34,803 nucleotides of DNA. Origin: Isosphaeraceae bacterium (GTDB taxonomy: Bacteria; Planctomycetota; Planctomycetia; Isosphaerales; Isosphaeraceae). The position numbers were made by a program, and so were the translations under genes. The DNA lies in the NCBI GenBank assembly GCA_021324445.1, contig JAJPJC010000451.1, positions 1-34,803 of the forward strand, given 5' to 3'. Within the stretch, counting starts at the first letter, position 1; each line of letters opens with the position of its first letter. Shown here in pieces: positions 1 through 6,179 of the stretch. Below the pieces are notes generated by a model that made no database searches, was not told the DNA's origin, and was given only the letters and a program-made list of their open reading frames with translations.

Positions 1-671
1 GCCGAGCGGCGTGGCCGCATGCGCCGATCGACTTGAGCCTCGCCCGACCACCCCTGGTGGCTCCCTCTTCACGATCGATAGTGGCTCTCATTTCGAGATC
101 GGTCCCAGAAGAGGCGTTCCCGGGAGAAGCAATGCCTGAGCCGGGCGCGAGCCGATAGCCCTGCGCGCGACCATGGACTCATCCTGGGTTGGTTTGAACT
201 CGGTCTCGGCCTCGACGCCCGCGCTCCGTCGTTGAATCACTCGGATCAGAGGGTGGCGAATCCACCTCATTAACCTCGACCGCGCGCATATTCTCTCCGA
301 AGTGCTTGAAATCAAACCACTTAAGTCGACAGCCCAGAGAGCGGTAGCTGTGCCGCATGAATCTGGGCCTGCTCTCGCTTCGTCACAATTGCTTATCAGA
401 TAGGAATTTAAATCGGGACAACAAGACACCGTTAGAACTTTTTATCGCCGGGGTGCGGGGTTGGGAACCAGGGCTCCGACGATCCCTCGACGGCGGAAGT
501 CGTTCGAGCGACTAGAGTTATTTTCGCTTTTCGCTGACTCCTGTCCACGGCAGGCTTTCGATTGCACTTCTTGCTGGCCCGGAATTGCCCGGTTGCCTCC
601 CAAGCGAGTTGCGTAGTTGGAACGTCGGTTTCCTCTGCCCATTATCGTCACCTGGACTGACGTGGTTGTCC
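1..671. other. Stretch without a recognisable gene
   Basis: No open frame here resembles a protein family I know. Two minus-strand frames (88-429 and 442-678) have low-complexity, shadow-like composition and no convincing ribosome site. The first 36 bases could be the end of a plus-strand gene that starts outside the window (a TGA at 34-36), but this cannot be tested. Base composition is less GC-rich than most of the window, like the cassette that follows. Confidence 0.5.
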
Positions 672-700
672 TTGACAAGTCTTCTTCAAGCGGCTAGGTT
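672..700 (+). promoter_or_regulatory. Sigma-70-like promoter of the arsR cassette
   Basis: TTGACA at 672-677 is a perfect -35 hexamer. It lies 17 bp before TAGGTT at 695-700, a weaker -10 box. The ArsR-type gene starts 35 bp further on, and the -10 runs into the palindrome at 697-720, so repressor binding there would block polymerase. The assignment rests on sequence match and position only. Confidence 0.6.
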
Positions 701-720
701 ATTCGGAGAATCGAATAACC
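697..720. promoter_or_regulatory. Probable ArsR operator (perfect 9-6-9 palindrome)
   Basis: GGTTATTCG at 697-705 and CGAATAACC at 712-720 form a perfect inverted repeat around a 6-bp spacer. It overlaps the -10 box and ends 15 bp before the start codon of the ArsR-type gene. ArsR/SmtB proteins bind such AT-containing palindromes in their own promoters, so autoregulation of the whole cassette is the likely role. Confidence 0.7.
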
Positions 721-735
721 GAATGAGGTCAAGCC

Positions 736-1137
736 ATGCCTGATGCCATTGAACCGCAGGCCGTCGCCGGGTTGCTGAAGGCGTTTTCGCATCCGACGCG
801 TCTGGCGATCCTTCAGGAGCTGATTGTCGGGCCAAAATGCGTTACGGACATGGAGGAACTGCTTCCGGCACGGCAAGCCAATATCTCGCAGCATTTGGCC
901 GTGCTCCGACACGCCAAACTCGTCGATTACGCTCAGGACGGCGCATTGCGCTGTTACTACCTCTGCCGTCCCCACCTCGTGCGGGACATGCTGGCACTCG
1001 TCGGGCGAAATGAGCCGGTAGTGAAGCGAACGGCGGAGCAGATTCGCGCCGACAAGGAAAGGCTGGAGGAAGCACTGCGGAAGAAGCCTCAGGCGAAGCC
1101 AAAGAAAAGGGCCGAAGATGGCAAGGTGCCGGTATGA
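736..1137 (+). CDS. ArsR/SmtB-family transcriptional regulator
   Basis: This 133-residue protein has the winged-helix core of the ArsR/SmtB family: a helix with AFSHPTRLAIL (about residues 16-26), the recognition helix QANISQHLAVLRHAKLV (47-63) and a basic, lysine-rich tail. Cysteines lie at 35, 73 and 77. C35 sits where ArsR has its CVCDL metal motif, but here the motif reads CVTDM with one Cys, so the sensing site is not the classical As(III) triad and the inducer is uncertain. The start is supported by GAGG six bases upstream. It is the first gene of a tight operon (4-bp overlap with the desulfurase gene) and follows a palindromic operator, so it probably represses itself and the cassette. 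Confidence 0.85.
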   Translation: MPDAIEPQAVAGLLKAFSHPTRLAILQELIVGPKCVTDMEELLPARQANISQHLAVLRHAKLVDYAQDGALRCYYLCRPHLVRDMLALVGRNEPVVKRTAEQIRADKERLEEALRKKPQAKPKKRAEDGKVPV

Positions 1138-2297
1138 GCCAGCGGGTTTACCTTGACTACAACGCAACCACGCCACTAGCTCCTGAGGTTGTGGCGGCGA
1201 TGCGGCCATTTCTGACGGAGGCGTATGGAAACCCATCGAGCCTGCATTGGGCAGGGGTACCGGCACGTGACGCAGTAGAGACGGCGCGGTCGGAGGTCGC
1301 CGCTCTCCTGTGCTGCGATGCAACCGAGATTGTTTTCACGTCAGGCGGGACGGAGGCCAATAACCTGGCCATCAAGGGCGTGTACTTCGCGAAACGGAGG
1401 AGCGTCCGCAAGCCGCACATCATCACCAGCCGGGTCGAGCATCCCGCCGTACTCGAACCATGCCGATTTCTGAAAACCCTCGGGGCCGAAGTCACCCTCC
1501 TTGCGGTTGACCGTCATGGCAGCGTTGACCCGGACGACGTGCGTCGGGCAATCCGTCCCGACACGGTTCTGGTCACGATCATGCACGCGAACAATGAAGT
1601 CGGAACGATAAACCCTATCGAAGAAATCGCCAGGATTGCGCACGAGTACGGCATCCTCGTTCACAGCGATGCCGCCCAATCGGTTGGCAAGATACCAGTA
1701 GACGTTGAAGCGCTCGGCATTGACCTGCTTTCCGTCGCAGGCCACAAGCTGTACGGGCCAAAAGGAGTGGGCGCTTTATTCGTGCGGGAAGGGATCGAGC
1801 TAGAGCCACTGCTCCACGGAGCCGGGCACGAGGCAGGGCGACGGGCGGGTACGGAAAACACGCTTGCCGTAGTCGGCCTTGGTGCAGCCTGTACGCTCGC
1901 TAATTCGTGGATCGAAAACACGAGCATCGGCGAATTGCGTAACGAATTCTGGCGAGCCATGCAGGCGCATTTCGGGGATCAGGTTGTTCTCAACGGCCAT
2001 CCTCAGTGGCATCTGCCCAACACGCTCAGCGTTGGTTTCCGGGGAACGCATGGCGGCGAGATTTTAGGCAGCATGCCGCATGTCGCAGCGTCCACCGGGT
2101 CGGCGTGCCATTCGGGAACGGTCCATATCAGCCCGGTGCTGGAAGCGATGGGTGTACCAGACGACGTTGCACTCGGAACAGTGCGCTTCAGTCTGGGGCG
2201 CAGCACGACGCGTGCGGAAATTGACTGCGTTCTCGAATCCCTGATTAATGCCTGGAATCACGAGCGACAACTTCAAGGAGGAGGGTCAAGGCAATGA
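1134..2297 (+). CDS. Cysteine desulfurase (NifS/IscS-like class V aminotransferase)
   Basis: A 387-residue PLP enzyme of the usual length for NifS/IscS. It would remove sulfur (or selenium) from cysteine (or selenocysteine), giving alanine and an enzyme persulfide. Visible motifs are the N-terminal LDYNATTP (7-14), TSGGTEANN (69-77), H103, the cofactor Asp in HSDAAQ (D179), the PLP lysine in GHK (K205) and the catalytic loop STGSACHSG with C325. It starts inside the stop of the ArsR gene (ATGA overlap) and ends with the same overlap on the methyltransferase gene, so the three are translationally coupled. No iscU, iscA or other Fe-S scaffold gene is nearby, which argues against housekeeping cluster assembly and for a dedicated sulfur or selenium supply. 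Confidence 0.88.
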   Translation: MSQRVYLDYNATTPLAPEVVAAMRPFLTEAYGNPSSLHWAGVPARDAVETARSEVAALLCCDATEIVFTSGGTEANNLAIKGVYFAKRRSVRKPHIITSRVEHPAVLEPCRFLKTLGAEVTLLAVDRHGSVDPDDVRRAIRPDTVLVTIMHANNEVGTINPIEEIARIAHEYGILVHSDAAQSVGKIPVDVEALGIDLLSVAGHKLYGPKGVGALFVREGIELEPLLHGAGHEAGRRAGTENTLAVVGLGAACTLANSWIENTSIGELRNEFWRAMQAHFGDQVVLNGHPQWHLPNTLSVGFRGTHGGEILGSMPHVAASTGSACHSGTVHISPVLEAMGVPDDVALGTVRFSLGRSTTRAEIDCVLESLINAWNHERQLQGGGSRQ

Positions 2298-3091
2298 CGG
2301 ATTCACACAAAATGGTGGCAGCTTCAAGCGGGCGCTCGTTGCAGGAACTCTCGCCGGATGAAATCAAGGCTGCGGTGGCCGAGCGCTATGGACTCGTAGC
2401 GGCCACTCCGGGGCAAAAATTTAACTTTCCGGTTGGCCGGAGCTTTGCCGAAAGCGTGGGGTACGACCCCTCGATTCTTGATCGGTTGCCCCCTGGCATT
2501 TGGGAGTCGTTTACCGGAGCTGGCAATCCGCAACGATACGTGGATGCTCAGCCCGGTGAAACGGTGCTGGACCTCGGGTGCGGCGCGGGGCTTGATCTTT
2601 ACATTTACGCGAAGAAAGTCGGACCGAAAGGGCGTCTGTTCGGCCTAGATTTGTCTGAGCCGATGCTTGAGAAGGCCCGAAGGAATCTCGCGGCAGTGGG
2701 CATCTCGAACGTTGAATGGTTGCACGCCTCGGCTGACGCGATCCCGCTTCCGGACAACTCTGTCGATCTCGTGACCGCCAACGGGATTTACAACCTGTCG
2801 CCGGACAAGGACGCGGTGATGCAAGAGGTTTCTCGCGTGCTGAAACCGGGTGGCCGAACAATCTTCGCGGAAATCGTGCTCAAGAGCGAGCTTCCCTGCG
2901 AAATCCGTCGGGAGATCGACGACTGGTTCCGCTGTATCGGCGGAGCGCTCGTTCAGCAAGATTTTCTCGTTCGTCTGGAACGCAACGGTCTCAGCCATCC
3001 GCAAATTCTCTGGATGGGCCGCAACGCACGGACGGGACACGAGCTGTCGCTGAGCGCGGTAATCCGCGCGGAAAAGCAAACTCAACCCTGA
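2294..3091 (+). CDS. ArsM-like SAM-dependent methyltransferase lacking two conserved As-binding Cys
   Basis: A 265-residue class I methyltransferase. The SAM-binding motif DLGCGAG is at 93-99, followed by the acidic GLDLS strand (117-121) and the post-motif RVLKPGG (181-187). The stretch NLSPDK (167-172) and the C-terminal WFRCIGGAL (211-219) are typical of arsenite methyltransferases. Two cysteines that bind As(III) in ArsM are replaced: family GCGNP reads GAGNP (A76), and family NCVINLSPDK reads NGIYNLSPDK (G164). The third, C214, is kept. Arsenite is therefore an unlikely substrate as judged from sequence; a thiol, selenol or other metalloid compound is an alternative. It overlaps the desulfurase gene by 4 bp. 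Confidence 0.8.
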   Translation: MTDSHKMVAASSGRSLQELSPDEIKAAVAERYGLVAATPGQKFNFPVGRSFAESVGYDPSILDRLPPGIWESFTGAGNPQRYVDAQPGETVLDLGCGAGLDLYIYAKKVGPKGRLFGLDLSEPMLEKARRNLAAVGISNVEWLHASADAIPLPDNSVDLVTANGIYNLSPDKDAVMQEVSRVLKPGGRTIFAEIVLKSELPCEIRREIDDWFRCIGGALVQQDFLVRLERNGLSHPQILWMGRNARTGHELSLSAVIRAEKQTQP

Positions 3092-3111
3092 TTATTTCCC
3101 GGAGTCTCATC

Positions 3112-3592
3112 ATGCGTATGTCCCATCCTATTCTTGCCACAGTGCTTACGTCGTTCGCGGCCCTGGTCCGCGCCGACGATCACGAAAACGACGGGTTCAA
3201 AGTCTCTCCCGCGAATGCCATCGAATGGAAATCCGGTCCGCCATCACTGCCGCCGGGAGCCAAGATTGCCGTGTTGGAGGGCGATCCGACGAAGGAAGGG
3301 CCGTTTGTCTTCCGCGTGAAAGTCCCGGACGGGTATCGGATTCCTCTGCACACGCACCCGAAAAACCGAACGAGTGACGGTCATTCAAGGAACCTTCACC
3401 ATCGGGATGGGAGACAAGGTTGACGACTCGAAAGCGAAAGCCATGCCTGTGGGAACCTACGGGTATTGGGCCGCAGGCATGAAACACTTCGTTTCCGTCA
3501 AGGGCGAAACGATCGTGCAATTCCACGGTGAAGGACCGTGGGTGATTAACTACGTCGATCCCAAGGACGACCCGCGCAATCAAAAGAAGTAA
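3112..3592 (+). pseudogene. Exported cupin-domain protein, frameshifted
   Basis: Two adjacent frames together encode one small cupin. The first (from ATG 3112) has a signal-peptide-like start (MRMSHPILATVLTSFAALVRA) and runs to the metal motif PLHTHPK. The second carries VTVIQGTFTIGMGD and the later PVGTYGYWAAGMKHFV motif with its His. The break is at an A5 run (3361-3365): removing one A joins the halves as PLHTHPKTERVTVIQG and gives about 159 residues, normal for a single-domain cupin. Without that change the protein ends at 3423 before the barrel is complete. It follows the methyltransferase by 20 bp. A sequencing error in the homopolymer is a real alternative. Confidence 0.75.
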
Positions 3593-3641
3593 CCCGGCAA
3601 CGGACTTCGTATAGAATTCTCTTCGCTGGATAGGAATGCTG

Positions 3642-3668
3642 ATGCACCGCAGCTTGATCTTCGCCTAT
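3642..3668 (+). pseudogene. mddA: 5' end of the IS-split mddA-like gene
   Basis: ATG at 3642 follows TAGGA (3631-3635) by six bases and opens nine codons, MHRSLIFAY, before the insertion sequence begins at 3669. Joined to the sequence after the element (GGA at 5292) the frame continues as AYGAIAYFIF, the normal start of an MddA/NnrU-type membrane protein. An in-frame ATG at 3636 is also possible. The start is 49 bp after the cupin stop, so it was the fifth gene of the cassette. Confidence 0.75.
3665..3668. repeat. Left target-site duplication (CTAT)
   Basis: CTAT directly precedes the left inverted repeat and recurs at 5288-5291 directly after the right one. A 4-bp duplication is usual for IS701-type elements. 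Confidence 0.75.
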
Positions 3669-3696
3669 GCAGTAGTTTCCTGAAAAAATACACAAT
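3669..3696. repeat. Left terminal inverted repeat of the IS
   Basis: 28 bp matching the reverse complement of 5260-5287 with three mismatches; the outer 12 bases are identical. Confidence 0.85.
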
Positions 3697-3820
3697 CGAA
3701 GTCTGATGCGTATCGCCGCTGTCGCTCCGACGGCCCGACGTCGCCACCGAGCGTTTCTCATTACCGCACCAGCTGCGGGAGCACCTTCCGATGCCCGCTG
3801 AAGATCGACTCACGCCCCGC

Positions 3821-5164
3821 TCATGCCGCGTCTCCCTCGGTTTTTCCCTCATCTCCCACCCACTCCGAGAGAAGCCGCTGAATTTCGCCGCGATGCCGCC
3901 GCATCAGCCGCTCCGCGTCCAGTACGCTCGGTCGGTCCTTGTCCTTGTTCCAGGGGGGCCGGAACCACCAATCCACCTCCCCGGACGCCTCCAGGCGGAA
4001 CTGCAAGAGCCGCAGCAGGCTCATCGTCACCCACTGCGCCTGGCTGGTCCGCTCGATCGGATTCTGGGTCCAAGCCCGGCACTCCTCCCAGCCCAGCCGC
4101 TGCTTCAGGTCGCGGAAGCCGTCCTCCTGCCGGAACCGCGCCGCGAACAGCTCCACCATCTGCAGCCCGGTCAGCTCCACCGCCGAGGTCACCAGGGTGA
4201 ACCGCTTCTTGTAGCCCTCGACCCGGGCGACGATCGCCTTGACCGGCACCTCATGACCCAGCACGTGCCACAGGCACACGATCTCCTTCCAGCGGATCGT
4301 CCGGACCCGGCCGTAGACGAAGGCGGTCCCGACCTGCCACTTCACCTTCCACAAGCCGCCCCGGCGGGGCGGCTCCAGCCGCGGGCCCCACTTCGGCTTC
4401 GGTCCCCGCTTCCCTTTGGGCTGCTCCTCCACGGGCCGGGGCCGGGCATACAACCGGGCGTCGCGCCGCAAGCGGGTGAGGAACTCGACCCGGGGCGAGC
4501 CGTCCTCAGGCAGGACCAACGGCCGGACCACGCTCTCCAAGGCGTAACCGCCATCGAGGACGCCCAAGTGCTTGCCCGGGATGATCCGCGCCGGCTCGCG
4601 GAGCAAGTCGACCGCCAGTTCGCACTTGGTCCGGAACGCCACGATGCCCTCGGGCCCACTCGGCAACTGCGACCGCCGGAAGTAGAGCCGCCCGGAGATC
4701 GGCAGGAACCACCCCGGCTTGTCGGGCTCGTGGAGCAAGGCACCGCAGACCACCCAGTTGTGGGCGCGGACGGTACTGGCCCGGTTGGGGCAGCGGGCGG
4801 TGTACTCATGGAAGGTGCAGGTCCCCCAGACCTCGGGGCTACCGCGATGGACCTTGGTGTCATCGACGCCCGAGACCCGGTAGCCGTGCCAGATCCGTCC
4901 CGGGGCACTCGCGATCAGGCGGGTCAGGGCCCAGGTGAGGCGGTCGGGGTGCCAGGCGCCGTACTCGGCGAAGGATTCCAGGGCCTTCCAGGCGGCGGGT
5001 TGCTCCAGGGCCAGGACCGTCTGGGTGATGGTGTGTTCCTCGACGTTGAGCGCCAGGCCCGTGATCCACTCGGCGAAGCGGTGGAAGCCGCGGCGGGTGA
5101 AGCAACAGGCGAAGGCGTTGAGCAGGGCTTGCCAGGTGGACCAAGTGAGCGTAGCTTCGGTCAT
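3821..5164 (-). CDS. IS4/IS701-type DDE transposase
   Basis: A 447-residue transposase. The catalytic triad is readable: first Asp in VSGVDDTK (D101 or D102), second in GVLDGGY (D204), and the Glu inside the IS4-superfamily signature F-x2-R-x3-E-x6-K (F340, R343, E347, K354), with Phe for the usual Tyr. The chosen start (ATG at 5164) has AGGAG about eight bases upstream. The frame stays open another 25 codons, but that part has no family likeness and lies near the repeat end. The 4-bp target duplication favours the IS701 branch. Nothing in the reading frame suggests inactivation. Confidence 0.88.
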   Translation of the reverse strand: MTEATLTWSTWQALLNAFACCFTRRGFHRFAEWITGLALNVEEHTITQTVLALEQPAAWKALESFAEYGAWHPDRLTWALTRLIASAPGRIWHGYRVSGVDDTKVHRGSPEVWGTCTFHEYTARCPNRASTVRAHNWVVCGALLHEPDKPGWFLPISGRLYFRRSQLPSGPEGIVAFRTKCELAVDLLREPARIIPGKHLGVLDGGYALESVVRPLVLPEDGSPRVEFLTRLRRDARLYARPRPVEEQPKGKRGPKPKWGPRLEPPRRGGLWKVKWQVGTAFVYGRVRTIRWKEIVCLWHVLGHEVPVKAIVARVEGYKKRFTLVTSAVELTGLQMVELFAARFRQEDGFRDLKQRLGWEECRAWTQNPIERTSQAQWVTMSLLRLLQFRLEASGEVDWWFRPPWNKDKDRPSVLDAERLMRRHRGEIQRLLSEWVGDEGKTEGDAA

Positions 5165-5259
5165 GATGCGTCTCCTGGGTCGGGGCCAGTTGGGTTGGGA
5201 ACCACCTGGCAGGTTCCGGCCAGGAGACGCGGCTTTCAATAGGGTGCGTCTGCTCAGTT

Positions 5260-5287
5260 ATTGTGAATTTTTCCGGGAAACTACTGC
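5260..5287. repeat. Right terminal inverted repeat of the IS
   Basis: 28 bp, 25 matching the reverse complement of 3669-3696; followed at once by the second CTAT copy at 5288-5291. Confidence 0.85.
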
Positions 5288-6011
5288 CTATGGAGCCATT
5301 GCGTATTTTATCTTTCTGGCCTCCTTCCTCTATGCCATCGGCTTCGTGGGCGGATTCCTCGTGCCGAAGACGATTGATTCGGAGCCAGCCGGGTCAACGG
5401 TCATGGCCATCCTGATTGACCTTGGATTACTCAGCCTGTTCGCTGTCCAACACAGCGTCATGGCTCGTCCGTTCTTCAAACGCTGGTGGACGACGATTAT
5501 TCCGCCAGCGGCGGAGCGCAGTACCTACGTGCTGGCCAGCAGCCTGCTACTCTTTTTGTTGTTCTGGCTGTGGCAGTCGCTTCCCAGCGTGGCTTGGAGC
5601 GCCACACAGCCGATGCTGGTTATCGTGCTCTGGACGCTGTTCGGCCTGGGGTGGCTTGTCGTGCTGATCTCCACGTTCCTCATCAACCATTTCGATCTGT
5701 TCGGACTCCGGCAGGTCTATCTCCAGTTCATTGGGCAGTCCTACACACCGATTCCATTTCAAACGCCCTGGCTGTACCGCATCGTCCGGCATCCGATCAT
5801 GGTCGGATTCCTGATCGCATTCTGGGCCACTCCCACGATGTCGCAGGGGCATCTGCTCTTCGCGGCCGTCGTAACGGCCTATGTGCTGGTAGCGCTCAGG
5901 CTTGAGGAGCGTGATCTTCTGGCCTACCACGGGGAAACCTATGCCACCTATCAGCGGCAGGTTCGTATGCTCGTGCCACTTCCAAGCAGCCGCGACAACT
6001 CGCAGACATGA
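5288..6011 (+). pseudogene. mddA: MddA/NnrU-type membrane methyltransferase, 5' end cut off by the IS
   Basis: The 239 codons from GGA at 5292 encode a polytopic membrane protein of the family containing methanethiol S-methyltransferase (MddA, methanethiol to dimethyl sulfide) and NnrU. Membrane segments start at GAIAYFIFLASFLYAIGF, and four to six can be counted. The C-terminal part has the family motif YRIVRHPIMVGF and the closing EERDL...HGETYATYQRQV. With the nine codons left of the element the protein would be 248 residues, the expected length. The frame is open back through the IS end to 4935, so a fusion product starting in IS sequence could be made, but the native start and ribosome site are 1.6 kb away. 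Confidence 0.8.
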
Positions 6012-6112
6012 GACCGGCGGGGGAACGCGCGGCAATACTGGTATCTGTGGGTTTCAAGTAAAAAGGATGTCAATCAACACGACCGCAACGTGAATGCAAT
6101 GCCACTGCAACG

Positions 6113-6165
6113 TAGTCGGGGCGACAGGATTTGAACCTGCGACCTCACGGACCCGAACCGGGCGC
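6113..6165 (-). pseudogene. 3' half of a tRNA-Pro(CGG)-like gene (possible attachment-site scar)
   Basis: Read on the minus strand this is a tRNA 3' half. It has an anticodon stem strand (6158-6162), the loop TTCGGGT with anticodon CGG (6151-6157), the second stem strand (6146-6150, one mismatch), a variable loop GAGGT-like segment, a good T arm (6124-6140) with loop TTCAAAT, acceptor strand CGCCCCG (6117-6123), discriminator A and CTA in place of CCA. No matching 5' half (CGGGGCG plus D arm) exists upstream on that strand, where the TPP-enzyme gene ends at 6180. Islands that integrate into tRNA genes leave such 3' copies, and this one sits where base composition changes. Confidence 0.65.
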
Positions 6166-6179
6166 TCGAAGGTCTCATT

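Larger units (their letters stand above)
3669..5287 (-). mobile_element. IS4/IS701-superfamily insertion sequence, 1619 bp, apparently complete
   Basis: The element is bounded by 28-bp inverted repeats (3669-3696 and 5260-5287, 25 of 28 positions matching, ends GCAGTAGTTTCC) and a CTAT duplication. It holds one full-length transposase gene on the minus strand. It is richer in GC than the genes it interrupts and lies inside codon-accurate flanks of the mddA-like gene. Intact ends, duplication and open frame suggest a fairly recent insertion. Confidence 0.85.

Noticed and set aside
88..678. Two minus-strand open frames (113 and 78 codons)
   Set aside because: No family likeness, no clear ribosome site, and composition typical of chance frames.
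3791..5242. Plus-strand frame of 483 codons opposite the transposase
   Set aside because: Low-complexity Pro/Arg/Gly-rich antisense translation of the transposase gene.
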